Shown: positions 10,312 to 21,327, counted from the stretch's first letter. The stretch is DNA of 64,000 bases from Streptococcus massiliensis DSM 18628 (GCF_000380065.1 NZ_KB904365.1:44890-108889), one strand, 5' to 3'. Program-made: numbers and translations. Notes: generated from the sequence alone by a model not told the origin.

Positions 10312-10334
10312 TAAAAGACTGGAAAATTCCAGCC
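10312..10334 (-). terminator. Hairpin between pbp2B and recR
   Basis: On the minus strand CTGGAA pairs with TTCCAG and is followed by TCTTTT. The stem is short, so it may attenuate rather than fully stop transcription into recR. Confidence 0.55.
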
Positions 10335-10343
10335 TTGTTTTTC

Positions 10344-12392
10344 TTAATTCATAGGGTGCTGTTGTTGGTAAAGATTGATAATATCGCGGGTAATGCTGTG
10401 GCTAACTGTAGCTGACAGATTGGTATTGTGAGGGAAGACCACCGCCACCGCAATCTGCGGATTGTTGCTAGGCGCGTAAGCCACCACATTGGTGTTGATA
10501 GCTGCTTGACCGCCAGCGACGAAGGTTTCAGCAGTACCAGTCTTGGCGCTGATTGGCACAGCTTCGCCCTGAGAAATCGTGCGTCCAGTTGTAAAGCCAC
10601 TGGTTCCATGCACCACTTGGTAGAAACCTTGCTTAATCAAGTCCATATTCTCATCAGAAATATTGACCTTGTTTAGCTCCTTGGTTTCTTTTTTCTCAAT
10701 CAAATCGCCCAAGCCACCGTTTTCGCTATTGCCATAAATGCCCTCTACCAAGTGCGGAGCCACGCGCTTACCACCATTTGCTACCGTTGCTGCATATTGA
10801 GCTAATTGCATCGGTGTGTAGTTGTCAAATTGCCCAAAGGCATTGGTCAGGTAATTAGAAAAAGTGAAATCCTTAGGGACATACCCTTCTGACTCATTGG
10901 ACAAATCAATTCCTGTGCTGGTTCCCATTCCGTATTGAGCAAAGCCTGATCGTAATTTTTTCATAGCCTGTTCAAGCGAAGATTCGCTAAAATTAAGTGG
11001 ACCACCGTATGGCGTACCCAATAGATTGAGGGCTAATTGCACCATATACGTGTTGGAAGAATATTCTAGTGCTTCTACCGCTGTAATATTCCGTGAACCA
11101 TACTGAGTAAACCAAGAAGTAATGGAAGTACTGCCGCCAAAATTGATCGGCTGATCCGTCATGACCTGATTTCCAGTAATCGCATTATTCTCCCAGCCAG
11201 CCGTCAAAGTTGCGCCCTTGACAATCGAACCCGGAACAAAATTATCGGTAATCGTCCCCAACGCATCCGTTGTTAATTCTCCGGTTTTACTGTCATGCTT
11301 TATACCTGCCATTGCAAGTATCGCTCCCGTATTCGGGTTCATCGCTACAGCATAAACGCCTTCGGAATAGGTTGCATTGCCACTCGCCAGCTCGGCATTA
11401 AAGTAATTTCTGAGAATATCTTCCACACCATTTTGGAAATTCAAGTCAACTGTTAATTTAAGATTTTTCCCTTTTTTCCCAGCGGAAATATCTTTTACAT
11501 TTTCCATATTGCCATGTTTATCCAGGTAAATCTCCTTGACTGCCCGCTCGCCCTGCAAGGTACTTTCGTATTCTTTTTCTAGGTAGCTAGTACCGACACG
11601 ATCATTGAGCGAATAGCCTTTTTTCAGATAATCATCTACTTCCTCAGCTGGCAAACCTGCTTCTTGACTAGAAACACTTCCTACGATAGAGGATAAAGAA
11701 GTCGGCATTACCTTGCGTTCCCAGCTTGTCGCTGTACTAATCCCCGTCAGATCTGTATTTGACGCTACTTGAGCAATTTGCTCAGAAGTCAAATTGTCTG
11801 TCTTAATCAGACCCGTTTGGAAATTAGTTACTTTATTCATCTGGCTAAAAAGAGAAATCACTTTCTTCTCTTCATCAGAATAATTCAAATTTTTCACGTC
11901 AACACTTTTGACCGCATTGTTGTAGATTTTTGACTCAGATAACTTATTGCCATCAGTATCATACTTTTGCTTATGTGGCAATTTATCTACTACTTGTTTA
12001 TAAACCGTACTATCCGCCAAATAATAATCTACCAACTGCCGCTCAGTCACATCAGTATCAGATACAGTAACTATATTAACCAGTTTCTGAGCTATTTTTT
12101 TGATGTCCTCAGCAGTCATTTTATTGTCTCGAGTGAAGGATACCACTTGTTTGGTTTCATTTTCCACCAAGGCCGTTCCATTGGCATCGTAAATTTGACC
12201 ACGAACAGAACTAGTTGTCACTTTCGTTTTACTAGCCTTTGCCATTTTTTGTAGATAAAAATCTTTATTGACTACCTGCATGTAACCCAAGCGTGCAATT
12301 AACCCAATAAAAAGCAGAATAACCACGCCAAATAAGAGATTAAGCCGCCTAGGAATAACACGCGGATCAAAACTTCTTTTCTTCTTGCTCAT
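10344..12392 (-). CDS. pbp2B: Penicillin-binding protein 2B (class B transpeptidase)
   Basis: 682 residues. This septal or peripheral DD-transpeptidase cross-links peptidoglycan outside the membrane. One transmembrane anchor lies at about 18-36, then the dimerisation domain and the transpeptidase domain. Active-site motifs are SIVK at 389-392 (Ser389), SSN at 445-447 and KTG at 617-619. The Thr after SSN is kept; the S. pneumoniae change at the equivalent position is linked to penicillin resistance, so this copy looks wild-type there. RBS GAGGA precedes ATG. Confidence 0.94.
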   Translation of the reverse strand: MSKKKRSFDPRVIPRRLNLLFGVVILLFIGLIARLGYMQVVNKDFYLQKMAKASKTKVTTSSVRGQIYDANGTALVENETKQVVSFTRDNKMTAEDIKKIAQKLVNIVTVSDTDVTERQLVDYYLADSTVYKQVVDKLPHKQKYDTDGNKLSESKIYNNAVKSVDVKNLNYSDEEKKVISLFSQMNKVTNFQTGLIKTDNLTSEQIAQVASNTDLTGISTATSWERKVMPTSLSSIVGSVSSQEAGLPAEEVDDYLKKGYSLNDRVGTSYLEKEYESTLQGERAVKEIYLDKHGNMENVKDISAGKKGKNLKLTVDLNFQNGVEDILRNYFNAELASGNATYSEGVYAVAMNPNTGAILAMAGIKHDSKTGELTTDALGTITDNFVPGSIVKGATLTAGWENNAITGNQVMTDQPINFGGSTSITSWFTQYGSRNITAVEALEYSSNTYMVQLALNLLGTPYGGPLNFSESSLEQAMKKLRSGFAQYGMGTSTGIDLSNESEGYVPKDFTFSNYLTNAFGQFDNYTPMQLAQYAATVANGGKRVAPHLVEGIYGNSENGGLGDLIEKKETKELNKVNISDENMDLIKQGFYQVVHGTSGFTTGRTISQGEAVPISAKTGTAETFVAGGQAAINTNVVAYAPSNNPQIAVAVVFPHNTNLSATVSHSITRDIINLYQQQHPMN

Positions 12393-12474
12393 GTCGTCCT
12401 CGTTCTAGAAAATCTACCTTTTATTTTACCACAAAATCAGCAAAAACAGTTTAGAATTTTTCAAAATACAAAAA

Positions 12475-12646
12475 GGGAGTGGGACAGAACTCCTTCCTAA
12501 AATAGAAGAGTTCGTAGTCCCACCCCCGCGATGCCTATTAGGCTTGTACGGAGTCTGTCAAGACGAACGTAAAAGTCAAGAGGCTACCGCGTCTAGCACT
12601 TAAACCGAACATGATTCAGAGGTCAAAGACTTTTGTCTCAGCCTCC
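12475..12646. repeat. Hairpin-ended intergenic repeat, copy C (about 172 bp)
   Basis: It is the inverse complement of copy A at 3089-3262 through most of its length, including the shared core CGCGATGCCTATTAGGC and the GTACGGAGTCTGT segment. On the minus strand the GTGGGAC/GTCCCAC hairpin end is followed by TCCCTTTTTG, so it can terminate gpmA transcription; gpmA ends 8 nt away. Confidence 0.8.
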
Positions 12647-12653
12647 TTTGATA

Positions 12654-13346
12654 TCATTTTCCAAGGTAGTATTCCTTGACAAGATTCAAATTATCGTCAA
12701 ATTCAAATACAAGCGGTGGGAAGTTTGGAATTTCAACACCCATGATTTCATCGTCTGACAAGTGTTTGATGTGTTTTACAAGAGCACGGATTGAGTTACC
12801 GTGGGCACCAACAAAGACATTTTTACCGTCTTTAAGGTCTGGAGCAATCTTGTCTTCCCAGAATGGAAGTGCGCGTTCAAGCGTTACTTTCAAGTTTTCA
12901 GCGTCTGGAATAACAGAGTCGTCAAGATGTGAGTAGCGACGGTCCGTGTGCGCTGAATATTCATCATCTCTTGGCATTGCTGGAGGCAATACATCATAAG
13001 AACGACGCCAAATGTGCACTTGTTCATCACCAAATTTTTCAGCAGCCTCTGCCTTATTTTTAGCTGTCAAACCACCGTAGTGACGTTCGTTCAAGCGCCA
13101 TGATTTTTCAACTGGCACCCAAAGTTGGTCAGCAGCTTCAAGAGCAAGGTTGGTTGTTTTGATAGCGCGTTTCAAGACTGAAGTGTAGGCTTGATCAAAT
13201 TCGATACCAGCTTCTTTAATCAACTTACCAGCGTCAATCGCTTGTTGTGTTCCTTTTTCAGACAAATCAACATCAGCCCAACCAGTGAACAGGTTAGCTT
13301 TGTTCCATTCAGACTCACCGTGGCGAGCAAAAACCAATTTTACCAT
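12654..13346 (-). CDS. gpmA: 2,3-bisphosphoglycerate-dependent phosphoglycerate mutase
   Basis: 230 residues, interconverting 3- and 2-phosphoglycerate in glycolysis. The phospho-acceptor motif RHGESEWN is at 8-15, with [12 protein letters not shown], the LNERHYGGL motif and the second catalytic histidine in [18 protein letters not shown] lies before ATG. Monocistronic by context: the dispersed repeat lies downstream and an unrelated operon upstream. Confidence 0.96.
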   Translation of the reverse strand: MVKLVFARHGESEWNKANLFTGWADVDLSEKGTQQAIDAGKLIKEAGIEFDQAYTSVLKRAIKTTNLALEAADQLWVPVEKSWRLNERHYGGLTAKNKAEAAEKFGDEQVHIWRRSYDVLPPAMPRDDEYSAHTDRRYSHLDDSVIPDAENLKVTLERALPFWEDKIAPDLKDGKNVFVGAHGNSIRALVKHIKHLSDDEIMGVEIPNFPPLVFEFDDNLNLVKEYYLGK

Positions 13347-13470
13347 TTGAATTCTCCTTGAAATCAGTTAAATTTTTGAAAACTGCTGTGCAGTCACCTC
13401 TATTATTTTACAAAATTTTTTCAAAAAAAGCTAGGAAAAGTAGGAAAGTCTTTGCATTTTTAAAATTTTT

Positions 13471-13836
13471 TTAAATTCCTATTTTACAAGCAAATTCTTT
13501 TAAAAACCTGATTTGCTCATCATCCGTCCAAGAAATGAGCGACAAGCCGTCAAATTCCTCAATCGTTTGATCTGCATGTTGGCACTTGAAATACCATTCC
13601 ACAACTGTTTGATTTTCCTTATGGAAAAATTGCTTAATTTTCCAAACTAAAACCTGATGTGTTTGATTCCAAGCCTCAAACCAATCCTTTATTTCCTCAA
13701 TCCCTTCGTAGCGTGGACCCCAAGATTCAATATAAATAACTTCTTCTGAAAAAATCCCCTCAAAGTCCAGAGAATTTTTACTTAACCAACTATTGAACCA
13801 CTTGCTGATAATCATTTCTTTCTCTTCGTGTTCCAT
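13471..13836 (-). CDS. NTF2/SnoaL-like fold small protein
   Basis: 121 residues, soluble. The pattern of an N-terminal helix, a YIESWGPRYEGIEEIKDWFEAW stretch and alternating strands (WKIKQFFHKENQTVVEWYFKC) is that of SnoaL-like NTF2 proteins, usually small-molecule-binding or isomerase-like. No catalytic residues can be assigned. It begins 9 nt after the perR stop with RBS AGGAG, so it is very probably cotranscribed with perR and may respond to peroxide or metals. Function not known. Confidence 0.7.
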   Translation of the reverse strand: MEHEEKEMIISKWFNSWLSKNSLDFEGIFSEEVIYIESWGPRYEGIEEIKDWFEAWNQTHQVLVWKIKQFFHKENQTVVEWYFKCQHADQTIEEFDGLSLISWTDDEQIRFLKEFACKIGI

Positions 13837-13845
13837 TTTATTCTC

Positions 13846-14307
13846 CTAAAAATGACCACTTTTCAGACACTCTGGACAAATACCATAGGCCATCATTTGT
13901 GTTTTGCGAATACGGTAACCTGTACATTCTTCTGCTTCTCGCTTAAGATCTGGAATATCTATATCCATATCAGCGATTTTACCACAAATTTCACAGATAA
14001 CATTGAGGTGCTGATGCCCCATATAGTCAAAATAAGAAGTAGGATCTTTACTGATTTTCAATTCTGTGACAAAACCCTCATCAACCAAAAATTTGAGGTT
14101 ATTATAAACTGTCGCTAAACTCATTTTTGGAAAATCTGGTTTTAAATCCTGATAAATTTTTTCCGCACTCGGATGACTTTTGCTTGCAATCATATAAGCT
14201 GTCACTGCCCGCCTAGTATCCGTCAGCCGAATTCCTTTTTTGCGAAAAATATCTAAAATGCGCGTTAATTCTTTTTCACCACGCTTTGTCAAGACGATAC
14301 CCATCAT
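13846..14307 (-). CDS. perR: Fur-family peroxide/metal regulator, PerR-like
   Basis: 153 residues. The N-terminal winged helix contains KMSLATVYNNLKFLVDEG, almost invariant in streptococcal PerR. Structural zinc ligands are Cys105, Cys108, Cys144 and Cys147. Regulatory metal ligands plausibly include Asp94, His98 and His100. PerR represses oxidative-stress genes until iron-catalysed oxidation releases it. A PerR-box-like site lies before dpr at 51650. Streptococci usually have a single Fur-like protein of this type. RBS AGG lies 5 nt before ATG, and TATAAT with an upstream TG lies about 30 nt upstream. Confidence 0.88.
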   Translation of the reverse strand: MMGIVLTKRGEKELTRILDIFRKKGIRLTDTRRAVTAYMIASKSHPSAEKIYQDLKPDFPKMSLATVYNNLKFLVDEGFVTELKISKDPTSYFDYMGHQHLNVICEICGKIADMDIDIPDLKREAEECTGYRIRKTQMMAYGICPECLKSGHF

Positions 14308-14426
14308 CTTTGCCTACTTTCTTAACTACTTTATCTTATTATATCATGAAAATGGTTTAATGAGATAGAGAACAAGTTTTAAAACGCTAGTAAAAATACT
14401 ATCCGAAACTTTTTCCACTCGCCATT

Positions 14427-16328
14427 TTACTCCACCCGCTCTGACAGGTCTTCCCATTCCTCTAGGAGGGTTTCTTGTTGGGCGGTGAGCTGGTTGATTT
14501 GCTCTTGGTGCTCCATGAGCTCTGCCGCATCGTTGGTGGCTGCCATGAGCTGATTGATTTCTGCTAGCTCTTGCTCTAGCTGCTCGATTTGATTTTCCAC
14601 TTGCTCCAAGCGTCGCGCGAGTTTGCGCTGCTCTTTCTGGCTTTCTTTTTGGGCTTGGTAATCGTTGGATGCGCTCACTCGCTCCGCTGGGACAGTCTCT
14701 GCTTCCGCTTCTCTTAGGGCTTCCTGCTCTGCCTTTTTTTCCAAGTAATAATCATAATCGCCCAAATAAAGGGTGGAGCCAGCCTCTGTCAGCTCCAGCA
14801 CCTGCGTGGCGACGCGGTTGATAAAATAGCGGTCGTGGCTGACAAAGAGGAGCGTGCCGTCAAAGTCAATCAGCGCCTGCTCTAGCACTTCCTTACTATC
14901 AATATCCAAGTGGTTGGTCGGCTCGTCTAGAATGAGAAAATTATTGTTTTCCATGGATAGCTTGGCAAGAAGCAAGCGTGCCCTCTCACCACCTGACAGC
15001 ATGCCGACGGATTTCTTGACATCATCGCCCGAAAAGAGAAAGGCACCCAGCCGATTGCGGATTTCGACTTCGGGCGTCAGCTTGAAACCATTCCAAAGCT
15101 CGTCCAAAACCGTATTGCTAGCCGTCAGCTTGCTCTGGGTCTGGTCATAATAGCCGACCTCCACATTGGCGCCGAATCGCTCGCTCCCCTTGATAAAAGG
15201 AATTTGCCCGACGATAGACTTGATGAGGGTGGTTTTGCCAATGCCGTTTGGCCCGACAATAGCGACCGCACCTAGTTTTCTAAGATCAAGGTTAATGGGT
15301 GCAGACAAAATCTGCCCCTCGTAGCCAATGGCTGCATCCTCCACCGTCAACACCACATTGCCCGATACCTTGTCGGATTTGAAAGTCATGTTGGCGGATT
15401 TGCCCTTGCTTTCTGGCTTGTCCAAACGCTCCATTTTTTCCAACTGTTTGCGCCGCGACTGCGCCCGCTTGGTCGTCGAAGCTCGCACCAGATTGCGATT
15501 GACAAAGTCTTCCAAAGCTGCGATTTCCTTTTGCTGCTTTTGGTAATTTTTCGCCTCGGTCAATAATTTCTGCTCTTTTTGCTCCACAAAGCTGGAGTAA
15601 TTGCCCACATAGCGATCCAATGAGTGCTTGGTCAAATCCAGCGTCACGGTCGCCACCTTGTCCAAAAAATAACGGTCATGGCTGACGATGACTAGCGCCC
15701 CTTTGTAGTTGACTAGATAGGTTTCCAGCCAAGCAATGGTCTCAATATCCAAGTGGTTGGTCGGCTCGTCCAAAACAAGAAGATTGGGCTTTTCCAACAA
15801 CATTTTAGCCAAAGCCAGCCGCGTATTTTGCCCGCCTGATAGGTCGGAAATCTTCATGTCCCACATGGACTGGTCAAACTTGAAACCGTTCAAAATGGCG
15901 CGAATATCCGCCTCGTAGCTGAAGCCGCCTGCTTGCCGAAATTCCTCAGACAGCTGGTCGTACTGGCTCATGAGACTTGCCAAATCAGCACCCGTCAACT
16001 CGCCCATTTGCAGCTCCAGAGCTCGCAAACGCTGCTCTAGCGCCCGCAAATCATCAAAAACATGCAGCATTTCATCGTAAATCGTCTTGCTGGACTCAAA
16101 GCGGCTATCCTGCGCCAGATAGGACAGAGACAGGTCGCGTTTTTTGTTGATTTCGCCAGAAGTCGGTTCTTCCTCGCCCACCAAAATTTTCAAAAGCGTA
16201 GACTTGCCCGCACCGTTTTTTCCCACCAGAGCAATGCGGTCGCGCTCATCCACTTGCAGGTTGATATTGTCAAAAAGCAGGTCTCCTGCAAAAGACCGCT
16301 CAATTTTGTTCGCTTGTAAAATAATCAT
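14427..16328 (-). CDS. ABC-F family ATP-binding protein (YdiF/Uup type)
   Basis: 633 residues with two ABC ATPase domains and no membrane segments. The first has GKNGAGKST, signature LSGGQNTRLALAK and DEPTNHLDIE. The second has GPNGIGKTT, LSGGERARLLLAK and DEPTNHLDIDS. The linker is charged, and the last 90 residues form a glutamate-rich coiled coil. ABC-F proteins act on ribosomes in translation or antibiotic protection; the housekeeping YdiF/Uup class fits best. The start MIILQANKIERSF is preferred on family grounds over an upstream in-frame codon. Confidence 0.88.
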   Translation of the reverse strand: MIILQANKIERSFAGDLLFDNINLQVDERDRIALVGKNGAGKSTLLKILVGEEEPTSGEINKKRDLSLSYLAQDSRFESSKTIYDEMLHVFDDLRALEQRLRALELQMGELTGADLASLMSQYDQLSEEFRQAGGFSYEADIRAILNGFKFDQSMWDMKISDLSGGQNTRLALAKMLLEKPNLLVLDEPTNHLDIETIAWLETYLVNYKGALVIVSHDRYFLDKVATVTLDLTKHSLDRYVGNYSSFVEQKEQKLLTEAKNYQKQQKEIAALEDFVNRNLVRASTTKRAQSRRKQLEKMERLDKPESKGKSANMTFKSDKVSGNVVLTVEDAAIGYEGQILSAPINLDLRKLGAVAIVGPNGIGKTTLIKSIVGQIPFIKGSERFGANVEVGYYDQTQSKLTASNTVLDELWNGFKLTPEVEIRNRLGAFLFSGDDVKKSVGMLSGGERARLLLAKLSMENNNFLILDEPTNHLDIDSKEVLEQALIDFDGTLLFVSHDRYFINRVATQVLELTEAGSTLYLGDYDYYLEKKAEQEALREAEAETVPAERVSASNDYQAQKESQKEQRKLARRLEQVENQIEQLEQELAEINQLMAATNDAAELMEHQEQINQLTAQQETLLEEWEDLSERVE

Positions 16329-16468
16329 GTTTCTATTATAGCAGAAAAATACCCTTGAATACACTACCTTTCTATCTGATTTTTCAATAAACGAATTGCT
16401 TACATTTAAGCCGGATAACGTTATGAGGCAACTCTTTGAAACTATTTTCTTACTCTTTAGACACTATC

Positions 16469-16502
16469 AAAAAAACAGACCTCTCAACGAAGCCTGTTTT
16501 AT
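16469..16502 (-). terminator. Terminator downstream of the DUF4352/DUF5105 lipoprotein gene
   Basis: On the minus strand AACAGGC pairs with GTCTGTT, followed by seven T residues, directly past the lipoprotein stop codon. Confidence 0.7.
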
Positions 16503-16506
16503 CATC

Positions 16507-17637
16507 TTAATTACCACCCATAAAAGCTTCTTCAAGACTTGTATAAGTGTAGTCACTTGTATCAATTGTCCATTTATCGTTCTTACGAGTCATCTTGATT
16601 AGGTAACCATTTTTATCCATATATTTAGGGGTATCTAATGGTGTGCTTTCAAATTTACTTGGAGCTTGTTCAAGAACATATTTTTCCGCAGCCTTTACAG
16701 CCTCTGAATAACTAGAATATTTTCCTGAGTTTTCTTGCACAAATTGTGATGTCAAGTCTGAGACATTTAAATTATCCAAGTCAATAACTTCAGGACGAAC
16801 ATAAACTTCTGCTGAGTCAGGAAGATAGCTCTTGATTGTGTAGGTTATTTTAGCACGTTTAGCATTAGCTTTGATATAAGCTTCTACAAATGTACGATAT
16901 TCCGCATCAGAAGGTTTATAATAAGTAAAACTGTTACCAAAACTCTTAATAAAGTTTTGGATAAAATTATTCCGTTCTTTCTCAATATCGTTAGCTAAAA
17001 CAAAACTCCCTTTTTTAGATGATTTATTATCAAGGAAAGTCACCTGACCGCTCTTACCATCCGTTGAGACGTTTGTTGCTCCTCCGCTGTTCTCGCCATT
17101 TAGAAAGACTTGGTCAACATAAGACTTAGCTAAATCCGTAATTTTTTCTGTGTTATCTTCAAATTTAGAGGCATCTACCTTGAGTTCAATATCTTTATCC
17201 TTTTTCTTAGCATCAAACTCTAAAGGAGAGTAGTGCAATTCATATTTTTCTTTAGGATTTACTTCATAAACGACGTAAGCACTTGCAGACTTGCCTTTTG
17301 CAATACCTTCATAGCCAAAAGTTTGAAATTTGTCATTTGAATCATACACATGCTTTGGTTCTAATTTTTCATCGTCTGAATTATATAGCGTGAAATCACT
17401 TTCTGAGATGTTCAGTTTTTTATCACTTGTATTTTTGACTTCAACTTTGAGTGCTAAATATTTATTATCCGCACTCTCATCTTGTGGTACCACATAAGTT
17501 CCACTCTTAATTTTTACTTCAACACCATTTGCAGAAGCAACTTCATTTCCCTTAGCATCTTTTTTAGATGCTTGTCCGCATGCTACAAGAGCAGATACAG
17601 TCAGTAAGACTGCACCAAATTTTAACAACTTCTTCAT
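16507..17637 (-). CDS. Lipoprotein with DUF4352-like and DUF5105-like regions
   Basis: 376 residues. The signal peptide MKKLLKFGAVLLTVSALVAC ends in a lipobox, with Cys20 the lipidated residue, so the protein is anchored outside the membrane. Residues about 40-150 form an immunoglobulin-like DUF4352 domain (LALKVEVKNTSDKKLNISESDFTLYNSD region). The rest resembles DUF5105, found in streptococcal surface lipoproteins of unknown role. It is a single gene with its own terminator. It could be a host- or envelope-stress protein, but nothing in the sequence decides this. Confidence 0.78.
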   Translation of the reverse strand: MKKLLKFGAVLLTVSALVACGQASKKDAKGNEVASANGVEVKIKSGTYVVPQDESADNKYLALKVEVKNTSDKKLNISESDFTLYNSDDEKLEPKHVYDSNDKFQTFGYEGIAKGKSASAYVVYEVNPKEKYELHYSPLEFDAKKKDKDIELKVDASKFEDNTEKITDLAKSYVDQVFLNGENSGGATNVSTDGKSGQVTFLDNKSSKKGSFVLANDIEKERNNFIQNFIKSFGNSFTYYKPSDAEYRTFVEAYIKANAKRAKITYTIKSYLPDSAEVYVRPEVIDLDNLNVSDLTSQFVQENSGKYSSYSEAVKAAEKYVLEQAPSKFESTPLDTPKYMDKNGYLIKMTRKNDKWTIDTSDYTYTSLEEAFMGGN

Positions 17638-17821
17638 AAGGTCTCCTTATCTACTTGATAAGCTAAGAGGATTCTAATGAAAAACAAAGAATCACAGAGT
17701 TTATGCTAAAAGCTTTAAAATCAGCTTTAACATCTGTCTAAATCTACACCCTTATTCTACTAAAAATATGGCAAAATGTAAACATTTACTTTAATTTCAT
17801 ACGTTGAGTTATTTTAAAATA

Positions 17822-17852
17822 AAAAGAAAAACGTCCCAAAAAAGACGTTTCT
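17822..17852 (-). terminator. Terminator downstream of the matrixin-like protease gene
   Basis: On the minus strand AAACGTC pairs with GACGTTT across an eight-base loop and runs into TTCTTTTT. Confidence 0.75.
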
Positions 17853-17865
17853 CCGTTGAAGAATC

Positions 17866-18555
17866 TTAATTTTGATATAAATTTTTTACAGCTGCAATAT
17901 CAACTGGTTGGATACTATAATAAGATCCGGAAGACTGCATTACTGAGATATTTTCATTATGTTCGAGACCGATTGCGTGCCCTAATTCATGCTCTGCCGT
18001 ATTGACAATTCTTTCAAAATTATAGCCGTAAAGAGGATTACGCAAATAATACTGGTTTAATTTAACTGTAACATGTGTAAATCGCTTGGTCAGCAAATTT
18101 GTCTCCGACTCCGCTAGACCCGCCGCAGAAATACTACTATCATTTACATCTGTTGCCACAATATCGGCTTTTTGTTCACTATCACTTATTTCAAAAAGGA
18201 AAGCACCTGTCTGGTTCCAACTTTGAATCGCCGCTTCATAAGCAGATAGTATTGTTGTATCTTGGCTTGCAATATAAATCGTGGCTTTCGCTTGTGGCCA
18301 TCTTGCCCCTTCGGTTGAAGTATGCCCGTCATCGGTTGGTGTTTTTATCTGATTATTTCCTAACCACTGCTGTAGCTGTTCGGAGGCTTGATAGACAAAA
18401 TTAGTTAGTGAATTATTTGTATTTGTCGTGTTCTGACTACCTGATATTCTCCAATAAAGAAGAGCAAATATGAGCACTGACAAAACAAGCGTTATACCGA
18501 CCAGTCGCATCAAAAATCGCCAAACAAATCTGAAAAAACGAAAAATAAATCTCAT
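17866..18555 (-). CDS. Membrane-anchored matrixin-like (M10-type) zinc metalloprotease
   Basis: 229 residues. A basic N-terminus is followed by one transmembrane helix (about 15-36), then a Thr/Asn-rich linker and an extracellular catalytic domain. The zinc motif HELGHAIGLEH (189-199) has three His ligands and Glu190 as base; Met206 in SVMQS is the Met-turn of metzincins. There is no propeptide cysteine switch. The ATG at 18555 is chosen because AGGAGAGGAG lies just upstream; the longer frame starts at TTG inside this RBS. Small M10-like proteases of this type occur in streptococci and lactobacilli; the substrate is unknown. Confidence 0.85.
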   Translation of the reverse strand: MRFIFRFFRFVWRFLMRLVGITLVLSVLIFALLYWRISGSQNTTNTNNSLTNFVYQASEQLQQWLGNNQIKTPTDDGHTSTEGARWPQAKATIYIASQDTTILSAYEAAIQSWNQTGAFLFEISDSEQKADIVATDVNDSSISAAGLAESETNLLTKRFTHVTVKLNQYYLRNPLYGYNFERIVNTAEHELGHAIGLEHNENISVMQSSGSYYSIQPVDIAAVKNLYQN

Positions 18556-18663
18556 ACCTTCTCCTCTCCTCAAAATGAAAGGGTATTGTACGAGATTTAT
18601 CTTAAAACAAACTTAAATACAAAGCAATTTTTGTAAATGAAAGAATTTTAACTATTTTGTTAT

Positions 18664-20139
18664 TTACTTTATGCCAACCTTCTTGATAAAACGCATGAAA
18701 GCGGCTTGCCCTTCTTCAGTACGTTTGTAAACACCAGCATCTTCAAGGACACGTGCAAAAATCTGGCCAACAGATTGACGTACAATATTTGTAACTGTTT
18801 CTTCTGTTACATTGGGATGAGACTCTTTAAGTTCTGTTGCCCAAGCCTGATGAATTGGTGCCACGGCATCACACTTGCCTAAAAGATAGTCTTCCACTTC
18901 TTGCAACTCTGTTTTTAGTCTTGGCGGTAAAATAGCTAACCCCATCACCTCTATGAGACCAATGTTCTCTTTTTTAATATGCTGAACATCAGGATGTGGA
19001 TGATAGATCCCATCTGGAAATTCATTCGACGTTTGATTGTCCCTAAGAACAAGATCAAGTTCAAACTGACCATTGCGCATCCGTGCAATCGGAGTGACTG
19101 TATGATGAGGAATTCCTTGTGTTTCTGCCACAATCCCTACACTTTCATCTGAGTAACCTTGCCAAACCGTATGAATTTTATCTGCCAAATCAATCAAACT
19201 TTCCTTGTCTGCTGAGCGTAAACGAATGACTGACATCGGCCATTTAACAATACCTGCCTGCACATGTTCAAAGCCAGCAAAAGTAAAGAGACATTCCAGT
19301 TCTGCCTTGTCCATTGGAAAACTATGGCGTCCACCTTGATAATGATCATGAGTCAAGATGGAACCGCCAACAATTGGCAAACCAGCATTTGAACCAACAA
19401 AGTAGCCCGGAAATAGCTCTAAGATTGTCAAAAGTCGCTCAAAACTAGTCCGAGTGATCCCCATCGGAACATGCTCGCAGTTCAAAAAGATACAATGCTC
19501 ATTAAAATATGCATAAGGCGAATACTGAAATCCCCATTCTTCCTCACCCAGATTAAAACGAATGATACGGTGATTCGCGCGCGCAGGATAATCTAGGCGC
19601 CCTTGGTAACCCTCATTTTCCATACATAATTGACAGGCCGGATAGTTACTTGCCTCACGCAATTTTGCTTTGGCTATTTCTTTGGGGTCTTTTTCAGGTT
19701 TGGAAAGATTAATAGTAATCTCAAGATTGCCATACTTTGTTGGAGTCGTGTAGGCGATATTTTTGGCAATTGCTTTTAGCTTAATATAATCATTCCGCTG
19801 GCTAAGTTGATAAAAATCAGCAATAGCTAATTGTGGCTTAAAGCCATGCTTATGCCAGAAACATTGATTCAGTTGACTGGGTGACGGAGTTATAAAATCC
19901 ATAAGTTGAGCGCCTAAAATATCTGCTGCTGCCATAGTATCATCTATCACCCCAGCTTTTTGAGCATTGGCTACCAACTCATCCTTCAGTTCAATCAACT
20001 GTGTTTCTTTTGTTTCGACTGTCAATACCTGTTCGCCAACTAGCGCTAAGACACGATTTTTTAGATAAATGCGATCCAATTCTTCATATGATGAAACAGA
20101 AATCACACTTGTTATAAAGGCATCTAATAAATTCGACAT
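18664..20139 (-). CDS. galT: Galactose-1-phosphate uridylyltransferase (type 2)
   Basis: 491 residues, the long Firmicute GalT class rather than the 350-residue E. coli class. It exchanges galactose-1-phosphate with UDP-glucose in the Leloir pathway. The [16 protein letters not shown] motif supplies the HxH-type catalytic histidine region. [13 protein letters not shown] and NCEHVPMGI are conserved class features. It follows galK by 9 nt and is cotranscribed from the galK promoter. No galE or galM is in the window. Confidence 0.95.
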   Translation of the reverse strand: MSNLLDAFITSVISVSSYEELDRIYLKNRVLALVGEQVLTVETKETQLIELKDELVANAQKAGVIDDTMAAADILGAQLMDFITPSPSQLNQCFWHKHGFKPQLAIADFYQLSQRNDYIKLKAIAKNIAYTTPTKYGNLEITINLSKPEKDPKEIAKAKLREASNYPACQLCMENEGYQGRLDYPARANHRIIRFNLGEEEWGFQYSPYAYFNEHCIFLNCEHVPMGITRTSFERLLTILELFPGYFVGSNAGLPIVGGSILTHDHYQGGRHSFPMDKAELECLFTFAGFEHVQAGIVKWPMSVIRLRSADKESLIDLADKIHTVWQGYSDESVGIVAETQGIPHHTVTPIARMRNGQFELDLVLRDNQTSNEFPDGIYHPHPDVQHIKKENIGLIEVMGLAILPPRLKTELQEVEDYLLGKCDAVAPIHQAWATELKESHPNVTEETVTNIVRQSVGQIFARVLEDAGVYKRTEEGQAAFMRFIKKVGIK

Positions 20140-20148
20140 GGCTTCCCC

Positions 20149-21327
20149 TTAGTCCAAGACCCGACTTCCACCAGCTACTTCAGCGATATAGAAACTTGGT
20201 GCATAGCCTACAAGGTCTGTATAAGTTTTTTCTACAGCAACTTTAAAATCTTCTACTGCGTCTTTATTGACTAAAGCAATGGCACAACCACCAAAGCCAG
20301 CACCAGTCATGCGGGCCCCTAGAACGCCCTTTTGTTGCCAAGCTGTGTGTACAAGAGTGTCTAACTCAAGCCCAGTTACTTCATAATCATGTTCCAAAGA
20401 CACGTGAGAAGCGTTCATAAGTCGACCAAATTTTTCTAGGTCACCAGCTTCTAAAGCTACCTTGGCTTGGAGAGTACGTTGATTTTCTAGAACTGCATGA
20501 CGAGCGCGTTTAAGTCGATTTTCATCCTGAATTAAGTAAGCATATTCATCAAAAGCCCACTCATCAAGCTCACCCAAAGTTTGAATATCCACTTTTTCTT
20601 GCAATCCTTCTACTGCTTTTTCACACTCAGCGCGACGCTCATTGTACTTAGAATCAGCCAACTCACGGCGTTTATTGGTATTCATAATCACAACAACATT
20701 ATCTTTGAGATCCAGTGGTACCAGCTCATAGTCTAATGTGTTTGTATCCAAATAAATAGCTCGCTCATCAGCTCCCATTCCGATGGCAAATTGATCCATA
20801 ATACCAGAATTAACTCCGATAAATTCATTTTCAGTTTGTTTACCAATTTTTACTAAATCTAAGCGTTCTAATTTTAAATCAAAGAGTTTCTCAGCAACAA
20901 CCCCTGTCAGTAGTTCCAAAGATGCAGATGAAGACAAGCCTGAACCATTAGGGATATTACCAAAAACATAGATATCCATACCTTTGTCAATCACATGACC
21001 TGCTGCCTGCAAGAAATGTAGCACACCTTTTGGATAATTGGTCCAGTTATGCTCTTTTTCAAACGCCAAATTTTGTAAAGGAACCTCAATGATCCCCTTA
21101 TCTGCAAAATTAGCTGAGTAAAAACGCAGAGTTTGGTCATCGCGTTTACGTGCTGCACCGTAAGTTCCTAAACTAATGGCCGCTGGAAAAACATGACCTC
21201 CGTTGTAGTCTGTATGTTCACCAATCAAGTTAATGCGACCTGGTGAGAAAAAGGTGTGATCTGGCGCTTGTCCAAATATTTCCTCAAAATTTACTCGCAA
21301 TTGTGCTGCTGAAAGTTCGTTTGCCAT
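20149..21327 (-). CDS. galK: Galactokinase
   Basis: 392 residues, a GHMP kinase phosphorylating galactose at C1. The family motifs [32 protein letters not shown] (ATP loop) and [11 protein letters not shown] are all intact. The ATG at 21327 ([11 protein letters not shown]) is chosen because GGAGG lies 8 nt upstream, giving a standard length; the longer frame starts in the leader. A cre-like site and TACTA/TAGTA repeats around a strong promoter suggest catabolite repression and galactose-responsive control. The usual galR neighbour is not present here. Confidence 0.96.
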   Translation of the reverse strand: MANELSAAQLRVNFEEIFGQAPDHTFFSPGRINLIGEHTDYNGGHVFPAAISLGTYGAARKRDDQTLRFYSANFADKGIIEVPLQNLAFEKEHNWTNYPKGVLHFLQAAGHVIDKGMDIYVFGNIPNGSGLSSSASLELLTGVVAEKLFDLKLERLDLVKIGKQTENEFIGVNSGIMDQFAIGMGADERAIYLDTNTLDYELVPLDLKDNVVVIMNTNKRRELADSKYNERRAECEKAVEGLQEKVDIQTLGELDEWAFDEYAYLIQDENRLKRARHAVLENQRTLQAKVALEAGDLEKFGRLMNASHVSLEHDYEVTGLELDTLVHTAWQQKGVLGARMTGAGFGGCAIALVNKDAVEDFKVAVEKTYTDLVGYAPSFYIAEVAGGSRVLD

